This document shows positions 1 through 6,115 of a stretch of DNA of 7,012 nucleotides, piece by piece (position 1 is the first letter of the stretch; each line of letters opens with the position of its first letter). The notes under the pieces are model-generated. The model was not told the DNA's origin. It did no database searches and saw only the letters and a program-made list of their open reading frames with translations. This DNA is from JBALVT01 sp036961345 (GTDB taxonomy: Bacteria > Pseudomonadota > Gammaproteobacteria > Pseudomonadales > Halieaceae), in NCBI GenBank assembly GCA_036961345.1, contig JBALVT010000211.1, positions 1 through 7,012 of the forward strand, written 5' to 3'. Both the position numbers and the translations under genes were made by a program.

Positions 1-94
1 GCCAGCCCCAGATGAAGGCGGGCAGTTGTAGACAAAGAGTCCGAGGGATGCAAGAGGCCAAATGCGGTATCTTGGACTTTTCTAAGATGATTAC
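1..94. other. Left-edge segment without a supportable gene
   Basis: I see no gene here that can be supported. One + frame reads PAPDEGGQL and stops with TAG at 29-31. This could be the last residues of a gene that begins left of the window, but nine residues cannot establish that. Another + frame stays open to about position 110, but its composition (many Cys, Lys and Arg, no domain) does not look like protein. No tRNA cloverleaf or clear promoter hexamer pair is visible upstream of the VanZ-like gene. Confidence 0.3.
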
Positions 95-466
95 GTGCCC
101 CCAAAAATGCTAAAGATATTAGACATTCTCACCCAGCACTGGCTACCTGCCGTTTTATTCACTCTAACCATTATTACGGTGCTATCGCTCCTACCGCTAT
201 CGGAGCTACCCGAAGTCCCGGGCGGTGATAAGAGCCACCACATTTTTGCCTATGCCCTGTTAATTTTCCCACTGGGTTTGCGCAAACCAAAAAATTGGCT
301 CTGGATAGCCTTGTTTTTTCTATGCTGGAGTGGCGCAATCGAACTGTTACAGCCACTGGTAAACCGGTACGCAGACTGGCTGGATCTGTTAGCCAACGGC
401 TTTGGGCTTCTATGCGGGTTTTCCGCAGCGCACTTTTTTAGACACCACAGGGCCTCATCGTTGTAA
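95..466 (+). CDS. VanZ-family small integral membrane protein
   Basis: This 123-residue membrane protein has the layout of the VanZ-like family. A hydrophobic segment at about 17-35 is followed by the family's DK..HH signature (D45, K46, H48, H49) at the head of a second helix. A third helix at about 67-84 leads into an E..Q....R..D..D...N pattern (E83, Q86, R91, D94, D97, N101), and a last helix lies at about 97-116. VanZ is named for a teicoplanin-resistance accessory gene, but stand-alone chromosomal members mostly have unknown roles, so resistance should not be inferred. The chosen start is GTG at 95 with only a weak upstream purine stretch. ATG at 107 would remove four residues and has no better ribosome site. 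The gene converges on coaX with a 57-base gap and appears monocistronic here. Confidence 0.85.
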   Translation: MPPKMLKILDILTQHWLPAVLFTLTIITVLSLLPLSELPEVPGGDKSHHIFAYALLIFPLGLRKPKNWLWIALFFLCWSGAIELLQPLVNRYADWLDLLANGFGLLCGFSAAHFFRHHRASSL

Positions 467-518
467 GATTTGAGAGAAGAGGCCGTTAGCGGACTCGGGC
501 AGCAGGGCGATAAACGGG

Positions 519-533
519 GGCAGTTAGTCTGCC
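519..533 (-). terminator. Possible weak terminator hairpin at the coaX stop codon
   Basis: Read on the minus strand, GGCAG-ACTAA-CTGCC forms a perfect 5-bp GC-rich stem whose loop contains the coaX TAA stop. It is followed by CCCCGTTTAT, which has only a short T run. The position at the end of the birA-coaX operon suits a terminator, but the stem is short and the U tract poor. A second imperfect hairpin lies downstream at 479-496 (GAG.CCG-TTAG-CGG.CTC in + orientation). Confidence 0.28.
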
Positions 534-1267
534 TCAAGCGCCATGATTTCCAGCCCCTCAAACACAAGATCGGGAGAATACCCTCCTTCAATCCCCATCA
601 ACTGCATAAGCACCTCGGCTCCACCGCCGCAAAATAGCATCTGGGTTGCAGCGATGCCCGCTTTTTCCAAAACATGATGCACTGAACCTACCTGCGCAAC
701 AGCAATACCATGGCGAACAGCTTCCGCTGTTGATCGGCCAGGATCCAGAGCGTAAGCAACATCCTGCTCGAAACGAACCCGATCGGTATCCAGCAGCAGT
801 GCTCGCTCCATAAGCTCCGCCCCGGGGATAATATAACCGCCCTCGTGCTGTCCATTATTAGCGACAATATCAATGGTTAAGGCCGAGCCGGCATCTACCA
901 CCGCAAAACGTCCATGTCGATGCCGTTGTGCTCCAAGCATCGCCAACCAGCGATCCACCCCCATTCGTTCGGGCTGCGCATAGCTATTGCATAGAACGCC
1001 GGTTTGAGCTGCGCTCTGGGGGATCCAGGGGGAGACTCCCCAATGTGACTCCAGCAATCGTGCCAACCGGGTATTTCGATCCGCAGAGGCAACACTGGAT
1101 ATCCAGATCTGTTCCACCGCAGAGGAACAAGCGAGCAAGGCGGCCTGACTGCCCGCATCATCCTCCGTGTAGCGGCCGCGCACGATACTTTCGCCGGCCA
1201 CCATCAATCGCCATTTCGCGCTGCTGTTGCCGACATCAAGCTGCAAACAGGTTTTTGCCAACTTCAC
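524..1267 (-). CDS. coaX: Type III pantothenate kinase
   Basis: CoaX phosphorylates pantothenate with ATP, the first committed step of coenzyme A synthesis, in the cytoplasm. The 247-residue protein shows the ASKHA-fold motifs of type III kinases in order: the N-terminal phosphate loop D11-V-G-N-S-S with K18-W19, G103-V-D-R-W, the central D125-A-G-S-A-L-T-I-D133 block, G143-G-Y-I-I-P-G and the late GGG at 214-216. The length is normal for the family. Enzymes of this type are known to need a monovalent cation and to escape feedback inhibition by CoA. The start is GTG at 1267, which overlaps the birA TGA stop in a GTGA tetranucleotide. There is no strong ribosome site of its own, so translation is probably coupled to birA. 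Confidence 0.96.
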   Translation of the reverse strand: MKLAKTCLQLDVGNSSAKWRLMVAGESIVRGRYTEDDAGSQAALLACSSAVEQIWISSVASADRNTRLARLLESHWGVSPWIPQSAAQTGVLCNSYAQPERMGVDRWLAMLGAQRHRHGRFAVVDAGSALTIDIVANNGQHEGGYIIPGAELMERALLLDTDRVRFEQDVAYALDPGRSTAEAVRHGIAVAQVGSVHHVLEKAGIAATQMLFCGGGAEVLMQLMGIEGGYSPDLVFEGLEIMALEAD

Positions 1268-2244
1268 GAGATTTCACGCAACGAGATTTCCCCGCCATAG
1301 ATCGACTGCACACCCAGGCTTGTCTCCAGTCGCAGCGCACCTCTTTCATCAACGCCGCGGGCAACTCCAGCGGTTTTTTCTGTACCGGTACTCAAAATTA
1401 CCGACTTCCCCGCATGCGCATCGAGAGACTGCCAGGCATCCTGCCATTCGCCAAATCCACCCTGCTGATAACCGGCCAATAAGGGCAAAAGCTCATTCAA
1501 CAATCCACTGAGCAGTTCATTTCTACCCGGGGCATTACCAGCTCCCACCATCCGGGATAAATCGGTCCAGGATTGGTCGATCCCGCTCGCCACGTTTTGT
1601 GGCATGGCAACATTTAACCCAATTCCTACCACCACCTGACAATTGTCAGTCGCATCGCCCACCATCTCCAGCAGCACACCACCCAACTTCGCACCGTCAT
1701 ATAAAAGGTCATTGGGCCATTTAAGTGCAACGGGAGGCAAACCAAACACTTTCAACGCCTCGGCCACTGCTACACCCACGGCAAGACTCAAGCCCTCCAA
1801 TGCCGCAGCACCTTGAGAAAACTCCCACACAACAGACAGGTACAAGTTACGGGCAAACGGACTGACCCACTCCCGACCCCTCCGCCCACGCCCCGCCGTT
1901 TGTTGCTCCGCGGTACAAACCAGGCCAGATCTCGCACCGCGCTCAATTTGTCGCAAGGCTTCCATATTGGTTGAGTCAATAACCTCCCGCACGTCGAGAT
2001 CGCTCAGAAATCGAGTAGATTTTGCATTCAGCCCGGCTCGAACACGCTTTTCATCGATAAGATCCACACCACCTGGAATACGGTAACCCCGCCCCTTTAC
2101 CGATTCGATTTCCAGACCCAGAACCTCAAGCTTATTGAGCTGTTTCCAGACTGCTGTGCGACTCACCCCCAGCGCAGCAGCCAGATCCTGGCCGGAATGA
2201 AACTCTCCATTGGCCAAAAGCGGTAATAAAATGGTATTTGGCAT
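1264..2244 (-). CDS. birA: Bifunctional biotin-[acetyl-CoA-carboxylase] ligase / biotin repressor
   Basis: BirA makes biotinyl-5'-AMP and transfers biotin to the carrier protein of acetyl-CoA carboxylase. Long forms such as this one also bind DNA to repress biotin genes. The 326-residue protein has a winged helix-turn-helix at about 15-60 (GVSRTAVWKQL in the recognition region). The ligase core follows, with STN at 91-93, the biotinyl-AMP loop GRGRRGR at 118-124, KWPND at 175-179, the K186-L-G-G stretch and GIGLNV at 207-212. A small C-terminal SH3-like domain ends in GGEISLR. The length is close to Escherichia coli BirA. I chose ATG at 2244 because AAGGA lies five bases upstream and the wHTH begins directly after it. 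An in-frame ATG at 2304 would add 20 residues that do not look like family sequence. The gene overlaps coaX by four bases. Confidence 0.96.
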   Translation of the reverse strand: MPNTILLPLLANGEFHSGQDLAAALGVSRTAVWKQLNKLEVLGLEIESVKGRGYRIPGGVDLIDEKRVRAGLNAKSTRFLSDLDVREVIDSTNMEALRQIERGARSGLVCTAEQQTAGRGRRGREWVSPFARNLYLSVVWEFSQGAAALEGLSLAVGVAVAEALKVFGLPPVALKWPNDLLYDGAKLGGVLLEMVGDATDNCQVVVGIGLNVAMPQNVASGIDQSWTDLSRMVGAGNAPGRNELLSGLLNELLPLLAGYQQGGFGEWQDAWQSLDAHAGKSVILSTGTEKTAGVARGVDERGALRLETSLGVQSIYGGEISLREIS

Positions 2245-2249
2245 GCGAT

Positions 2250-2254
2250 TCCTT
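2250..2254 (-). promoter_or_regulatory. Ribosome binding site that decides the birA start
   Basis: AAGGA on the minus strand ends five bases before ATG 2244. No comparable site precedes the in-frame ATG at 2304, so this motif favours the shorter 326-residue BirA. Confidence 0.75.
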
Positions 2255-2259
2255 AACCA

Positions 2260-2271
2260 ATATCGTGATAT
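2260..2271. repeat. Short perfect inverted repeat in the birA leader
   Basis: ATATC and GATAT are perfect 5-bp arms around a 2-bp centre. The repeat lies between the proposed birA -10 box and its ribosome site, where a repressor could act. A repeat this short is easily due to chance in A+T-rich DNA. Confidence 0.25.
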
Positions 2272-2388
2272 ACATTGTAAATTGGGATGATAACAAATAC
2301 ACACATGCCACGTCGTATGCTGCCGCCTTAATGTCGCAAAGTACTCACCCCACTTAAACTTATGACTGCCGTAATCGAGAGATTTCTA

Positions 2389-2916
2389 ATGACTCAGTTG
2401 TCCGACAAGATACTTCGCACTACAGCAAACAAGCTCATAGAAGCACACCAACAGGCCTGTATTGGCAACGAGTGGACTTTTTTTGTGGACGAGTTGTACG
2501 CCCAGAATTGTGTATACACCTGCGAGTACGCGGGCGTCATGTCAGTGGTGGCCAATGGCATCGACGAAATCAAGGCAACCCACTACGGTAGAGACATGCA
2601 AGTAGGATGGGAGGGCTGGTCATTTCCGTACCTGGGCGTATACACAGGCACGAACAACTCCCTCATTACCCACTGGTTGAACAGGGGCCCGGGGCTGCGC
2701 AGCGATGGCAGTCATTTCGAAACGCCCGGAGTATCCTTTTTGACCCTGGACGGGGAAGCCAAAATAGTTCGCCAGTTTGACATGTTCGACCTGGCACATC
2801 AGATGAAGCTCTGCGACGAGCTCGAGGACGCCGGTTTACTGTCAATGGAGCTCAAGAAAAACTGGGTCGAACCAATGAAGGCCAAGTTAGCGCAGGCACT
2901 GACGCGCAACTCGTAG
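2389..2916 (+). CDS. NTF2/SnoaL-like domain protein of unknown function
   Basis: The 175-residue protein resembles the SnoaL-like branch of the NTF2 superfamily, a cone-shaped alpha+beta fold used by small isomerases, hydratases and binding proteins. N-terminal helices include the W29-T-F-F-V-D-E-L-Y stretch, which is typical of the entry to the pocket. Then come the G57-I-D-E-I segment, the W95-L-N-R-G-P-G strand, the D106-G-S-H-F-E-T-P-G turn and the closing D121-G-E-A-K-I-V-R-Q-F-D-M-F-D pattern. The fold call rests on this order; the reaction and ligand cannot be read. There is no signal peptide. ATG 2389 is preferred because GAGA lies nearby upstream. ATG 2362 is in frame, adds nine residues and lacks a ribosome site. 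The gene lies 14 bases before the next membrane-protein gene and is very likely co-transcribed with it. Confidence 0.8.
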   Translation: MTQLSDKILRTTANKLIEAHQQACIGNEWTFFVDELYAQNCVYTCEYAGVMSVVANGIDEIKATHYGRDMQVGWEGWSFPYLGVYTGTNNSLITHWLNRGPGLRSDGSHFETPGVSFLTLDGEAKIVRQFDMFDLAHQMKLCDELEDAGLLSMELKKNWVEPMKAKLAQALTRNS

Positions 2917-2930
2917 CGCAAGGCAAAACT

Positions 2931-3281
2931 ATGGTTTCGGGAAATATATCGAGAACGAGGAATGTAGCCGCCACCCTGCTGACGCTCTCAGGCATTAGCC
3001 ACATTGCCGGATTGTGGTTTACAGATATCGATGGCACTGCTCTGGGCGGCGCGTTATTTGGCGCACTCTATCTCATTATTGGTATTGGGCTGTATGGGCA
3101 ATCACGCTTTGCGCTATTCCTGGCTATTGTCATTCCGGCTGGTGGCGCCTGGTTGATACTGACCCAAACACCTGTAGCACCCTATGGTGAACTCGAACGA
3201 TCACAGCTGGCTGTCGCTTTGATCGTAATTATCCTGTGCAGCCGGGTACTATTTGCAGTTCGCAACAATCCGAGCACCTAA
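2931..3281 (+). CDS. Small four-helix membrane protein, unknown family
   Basis: I do not recognise this 116-residue protein. Its sequence shows four hydrophobic segments at about 12-30, 36-55, 58-78 and 92-110, with short polar links. The N-terminus carries Arg8 and Arg10, and the C-terminus ends in a polar RNNPST tail. A few conserved-looking residues sit near the ends of the first two helices (SGISHIAG at 20-27, then W29, F30, T31 and D32). The general look resembles small DoxX-like 4-TM proteins, but I cannot place it there. ATG 2931 has a good AAGG site seven bases upstream. It follows the NTF2-like gene by 14 bases, so the two probably form an operon and may act together at the inner membrane. 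Confidence 0.75.
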   Translation: MVSGNISRTRNVAATLLTLSGISHIAGLWFTDIDGTALGGALFGALYLIIGIGLYGQSRFALFLAIVIPAGGAWLILTQTPVAPYGELERSQLAVALIVIILCSRVLFAVRNNPST

Positions 3282-3288
3282 TTACAAT
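3259..3288 (+). promoter_or_regulatory. Possible promoter for the antiporter gene
   Basis: TTCGCA (3259-3264) and TACAAT (3283-3288) are separated by 18 bases. They match the sigma-70 consensus at four and five of six positions. The site overlaps the end of the preceding gene and would give the antiporter its own transcription start in the 54-base gap. Read-through from upstream is also possible. Confidence 0.25.
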
Positions 3289-3335
3289 AAAAAGCGTGTT
3301 AATTTGGCATCATCACTGACGGAGCGTGACGCAAT

Positions 3336-4907
3336 ATGCTGGACCCACTGATTATTATTATCGCTCTTATTTGCGGCCTTATCAGCCGTGCAGCCAGATT
3401 GCCGGCTCTAATAGGCTACCTTGCAGCGGGTTTTGTGCTACACGAATTTGAGCTCGAAGGCGGAGAAATTCTGCACAGCCTGTCTGATATGGGCATCACC
3501 TTGCTGCTCTTTACCATAGGCCTAAAACTGCAACCCCTGGAACTGTTGAAACCCCGGGTCTGGGGCACAACGACAATCCACATGCTGGCTATGCAGTTGC
3601 TATTCATGGGGGTTTTGTACCTGGCCAATGCCCTTTTCCCCGTGTTTGACTTAGGCATTACTGCTATTCTTGTAATCGCTTTTGCCCTGACGTTTTCCAG
3701 CACTGTATTTGTGATTCAAGTCATGCAGGAGCGCGGCGAAATGGCTTCGCGCCATGCCAATCTGGCGATCGGTATTCTGGTAATCCAGGATTTGGCAGCG
3801 GTATTATTTTTGGCGCTATCAACCGGCAAAACACCAGAGCCCGCGGCAATATTTTTACTGGCCCTCTGGCCGCTGCGGGGCGTCATACTCAAACTGCTGA
3901 CCCATAGCGGACATGGCGAGCTATTCACTCTGTTTGGCCTGGCCCTCGCCTTGGGCGGCGCCGCCGGATTTGACGCACTGGGCATCAAAGGAGACCTCGG
4001 TGCGTTGATCATTGGTGCGGTACTGGCCGGACATCAAAAATCCAAAGAACTGTCGCGCAACCTTTTGCAGTTCAAAGATCTGTTTTTGGTGGGGTTTTTT
4101 CTCACGATCGGCTTAACGGGGTGGCCGAACAAGGAAATTATCCTGCTGTCGATTTTCCTGGGAGTGCTTGCAGCGCTAAAGCCACTGCTATATTTCCCGT
4201 TGCTGACAAAATTTCATACTACACCTCGAACAGCATTGTTAACCTCGGCCGCGCTGACGAATTACAGTGAATTTGGCCTCATTGTCATTGCAGTGGCGGC
4301 GAGCTCCGGTTGGGTAGACCCCCAATGGAGCGGCGCCATTTCTCTGGCGATTGCAGTCAGTTTCATTTTTTCCTCGCCACTGAATAACTACTCACACGAG
4401 CTCTACCGACGCTGGCAGGAGTATCTGAGCAAATTCGAAACGTCTCGGGTTAGAGCGCTACACCCGGATACCCGCAATGTGAGGATCATCGTGCTCGGCA
4501 TGGGAAATATTGGCGCTGGAGCCTACGACGACATGGCCCAGGAATATGGCCATACCGTGCTGGGCGTGGACGACAATGACATCAAGCTAAAGGCTCATAG
4601 AAGTCAGGGAAGGCGTGTTGTCCAGGCAGATGCCAGTAATCCTGACTTTTGGCGGCAGGTTAATCTTGAAGAGGTAGAATTAATCATGCTGGCGCTAACC
4701 AATCATCAGGAAAACCTGCTGGTGGGAAAACTGCTGGACGACCTTTGTTACCGTGGACAGCTGGCCGCGGTGGTACGCTTTTCGGAGGAAGCCAGCGAAC
4801 TTGAACAACACGGCATATCGGCTTTCAATTTGTATGCTCAGGCTGGCGCAGGTTTTGCCACTCACGCTGCACAAAAATTGCAGGCGACAAGCGTCGAGCC
4901 ACTGTAA
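3336..4907 (+). CDS. CPA2-family cation/proton antiporter with C-terminal NAD-binding domain
   Basis: This 523-residue inner-membrane protein belongs to the monovalent cation:proton antiporter-2 family (KefB/KefC/YbaL type), which exchanges K+ or Na+ for protons. Residues 1 to about 355 form roughly 12 hydrophobic segments. They include the SSTVFVIQVMQERGE stretch (121-135), the ion-site pair Q151-D152 and the F246-K-D-L-F-L-V-G-F-F segment. A single Rossmann domain of the TrkA-N/RCK type follows from about 382, with G388-M-G-N-I-G393 and acidic D412-D413 after the second strand, which suits NAD(H). There is no second TrkA-C domain. It is shorter than E. coli KefC (about 620 residues). The acidic regulatory loop of KefC is replaced by HQKSKELSRN (233-242), and no KefF/KefG-type partner gene is adjacent. 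GGAG lies 11 bases before ATG 3336. The transported ion cannot be deduced. Confidence 0.92.
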   Translation: MLDPLIIIIALICGLISRAARLPALIGYLAAGFVLHEFELEGGEILHSLSDMGITLLLFTIGLKLQPLELLKPRVWGTTTIHMLAMQLLFMGVLYLANALFPVFDLGITAILVIAFALTFSSTVFVIQVMQERGEMASRHANLAIGILVIQDLAAVLFLALSTGKTPEPAAIFLLALWPLRGVILKLLTHSGHGELFTLFGLALALGGAAGFDALGIKGDLGALIIGAVLAGHQKSKELSRNLLQFKDLFLVGFFLTIGLTGWPNKEIILLSIFLGVLAALKPLLYFPLLTKFHTTPRTALLTSAALTNYSEFGLIVIAVAASSGWVDPQWSGAISLAIAVSFIFSSPLNNYSHELYRRWQEYLSKFETSRVRALHPDTRNVRIIVLGMGNIGAGAYDDMAQEYGHTVLGVDDNDIKLKAHRSQGRRVVQADASNPDFWRQVNLEEVELIMLALTNHQENLLVGKLLDDLCYRGQLAAVVRFSEEASELEQHGISAFNLYAQAGAGFATHAAQKLQATSVEPL

Positions 4908-4967
4908 TACACTAGCGGCCCTCGATCTATTCAATGGCTTAAACCAAAATTCCTGGAGCTTGAAACT

Positions 4968-5528
4968 ATGAAATCAACTCGAATCCAATGGGCCTATGCC
5001 TTCAGTCTTTTAGTTGCATTAATGGCCAGCCAATTCGCGATCGGCTCAAACGTGACGGTACCCGCGGGCACATCATTTTTAGTCAGGACCACGCAGACCC
5101 TGAGCACCGATAATGTCAGCTCCGGTCATCGTTTTACCGCTCGACTTGAGGCCGATCTGGTGGCAGATGGCACGGTGGTGGCACCGCGTGGCAGCACCGT
5201 TTATGGCGTCATCACTCAAGCTCAAAAATCTGGCCGCATGGCGGGAAAAGCATCAATTTCCTTCACATTGACCGACATTATGATTAACAATCAATTACGT
5301 CCAGTGGTGACCTCAGAAGTCGCTGGAGCATCAGCGAATACAGCAGGCAAGACCGCCGGCACGACCGCACGTGCAGCGGCAATCGGCGGTTTGGCCAGTG
5401 GTAGCAGCGGAGCCAAAACAGGCGCCAAGGTAGGATTGGGTGTGTCTTTGCTGTCCCGGGGTAATAGCGCCAGTGTCCCTTCTGGCTCATTACTGGACTT
5501 CCGCCTAATGCAACCGTTTAGCGGCTAG
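4968..5528 (+). CDS. Secreted glycine-rich protein with VirB10/TrbI-like beta region
   Basis: The 186-residue protein starts with a Sec-type signal peptide (basic KSTR, hydrophobic core to about residue 24, probable cleavage near 26-28). There is no lipobox cysteine, so it is likely periplasmic or outer-membrane associated. The mature part begins with VPAGTSFLVRTTQTLST, then GHRFTARLEADLV and PRGSTVYGVITQAQKSGRM (73-91). This order resembles the beta-barrel region of VirB10/TrbI proteins. It also resembles a group of unnamed bacterial secreted proteins sharing a PxGTxLxVRL...PxGSxVxGxV pattern. A Gly/Ala-rich zipper-like stretch (about 120-163) splits the beta part, and the C-terminal VPSGSLLDFRLMQP closes it. 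GGAG lies nine bases before ATG 4968. No other secretion genes are nearby, so a role in conjugation is not supported. YaeQ follows 18 bases downstream. Confidence 0.8.
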   Translation: MKSTRIQWAYAFSLLVALMASQFAIGSNVTVPAGTSFLVRTTQTLSTDNVSSGHRFTARLEADLVADGTVVAPRGSTVYGVITQAQKSGRMAGKASISFTLTDIMINNQLRPVVTSEVAGASANTAGKTAGTTARAAAIGGLASGSSGAKTGAKVGLGVSLLSRGNSASVPSGSLLDFRLMQPFSG

Positions 5529-5546
5529 GGTCTTTGGAAAACAGCC

Positions 5547-6086
5547 GTGGCACTTAAACCCACTATTTATAAGGCCCAGGTAGCCCTCGCTGACAGCGAC
5601 CGAAATTGCTTCGAAGATCTGTCTTTAACCCTGGCCAAACATCCTTCCGAAACGCTTGAAAGAATGGCAGCCCGTCTTATCGCCTACTGCCTGAACTGTG
5701 CCAGAGGGCTGGAGTTTACCAAAGGTATTTCCACTGCAGACGAACCGGATATATGGCAACACAGCGACAGCGGCGAAATCGAGCACTGGATAGAACTGGG
5801 CCAACCCGAGGAACCGCGACTGCGCAAGGCCTGTGGCAAGGCCAAACAGGTTAGCGTATACGCCTTTGGCAAAAGTGCCGATACCTGGTGGAAACTTAAT
5901 AGCGAGGCCATAGGTGCCCTGCCCAGGCTGTCGGTATGGCAATTTCCCTGGGACGAGGTTATCGCCGTCGCCAATTTGCTGGATCGAACCATGCACCTCA
6001 ATATAAGTGCCGTGGGAGGCACTCTCTATATTGACAACGGTAAGGATTCAAGCAGCCTGGAACCCATTCGCTTACATGGCGAGTGA
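5547..6086 (+). CDS. yaeQ: YaeQ family protein
   Basis: The 179-residue protein matches the YaeQ family along its full length, against about 181 in E. coli. It shows MALKPTIYKA at the start, L28-T-L-A-K-H-P-S-E-T, the FTKG turn at 57-60, D65-E-P-D-I-W, W81-I-E-L-G-Q-P and K94-A-C-G-K-A-K. Known YaeQ structures show a compact variant of the PD-(D/E)XK nuclease fold, and here E83 with the downstream Lys residues falls in the motif region. Nuclease activity is not established for the family. An early proposal that YaeQ substitutes for the elongation factor RfaH was not upheld. Translation starts at GTG 5547 with GGAAAA just upstream. The 18-base gap to the preceding gene suggests co-transcription, and the stop lies five bases from the convergent hydroxylase gene. 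Confidence 0.95.
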   Translation: MALKPTIYKAQVALADSDRNCFEDLSLTLAKHPSETLERMAARLIAYCLNCARGLEFTKGISTADEPDIWQHSDSGEIEHWIELGQPEEPRLRKACGKAKQVSVYAFGKSADTWWKLNSEAIGALPRLSVWQFPWDEVIAVANLLDRTMHLNISAVGGTLYIDNGKDSSSLEPIRLHGE

Positions 6087-6115
6087 TGCCGTTACGGCGT
6101 GACACTTTGCATTTT
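6082..6115 (+). terminator. Probable intrinsic terminator spanning both convergent stop codons
   Basis: On the + strand, bases 6082-6091 can pair with 6095-6106 to form a 10-bp stem. It has one U.G wobble and a 2-base bulge (6101-6102), a GC core GCCG/CGGC, and a TTA loop at 6092-6094. The stem is followed by TTTGCATTTT (6106-6115). The hairpin contains the yaeQ TGA and, in its loop, the complement of the hydroxylase TAA. The T run favours termination of the + strand operon; on the minus strand no T run follows. The three-base loop and interrupted T tract make it a modest example. Confidence 0.42.

Larger units (their letters stand above)
2245..2388. promoter_or_regulatory. Divergent intergenic region between birA and the NTF2-like gene
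   Basis: This 144-base A+T-richer stretch must hold the promoters for both directions. For birA the best candidate -10 box is TACAAT (plus positions 2274-2279, minus strand). It lies 17 bases from a poor -35 (GTGTAT, 2297-2302). A perfect short inverted repeat, ATATC-GT-GATAT (2260-2271), lies between that -10 and the birA ribosome site. For the + gene only a weak TTGTAA-N17-TACACA pair (2275-2303) is visible. Half-sites resembling BirA operators occur, but with the wrong spacing. If the + gene starts at ATG 2362 the region is 27 bases shorter. Confidence 0.4.

Noticed and set aside
95..466. Glycopeptide-resistance gene
   Set aside because: Only the general VanZ-like fold is present. There are no vanA/H/X/R/S genes, and Gram-negative solo VanZ proteins are not linked to that resistance.
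250..591. Minus-strand open frame across the VanZ-like gene and the coaX end
   Set aside because: It overlaps two supported genes in other frames and its translation shows no family features.
928..1482. Long open frame on the + strand opposite coaX and the end of birA
   Set aside because: It lies antisense to two well-recognised genes, has a composition typical of a shadow frame (many Arg, Pro, His and Ser), and shows no domain.
2275..2296. BirA-operator-like half-sites upstream of birA (minus-strand TTGTTATCA and AATTTACAA), suggesting autoregulation
   Set aside because: The half-sites match the TTGTnAACC/GGTTnACAA type only partly and lie four bases apart instead of about 14-16, so they are not a convincing BirA site.
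2245..2304. Twenty-residue N-terminal extension of BirA from ATG 2304
   Set aside because: The extra residues (rich in Cys, Tyr and Arg) do not resemble the family, the ATG lacks a ribosome site, and AAGGA stands correctly before ATG 2244.
2434..4605. Short repeated string GCTCATAGAAG near 2434 and 4592
   Set aside because: Both copies are inside coding genes in unrelated contexts, and a repeat this short is expected by chance.
4968..5528. Component of a type IV secretion or conjugation system
   Set aside because: The resemblance is limited to a VirB10/TrbI-like beta region, and none of the other secretion genes are in the window.
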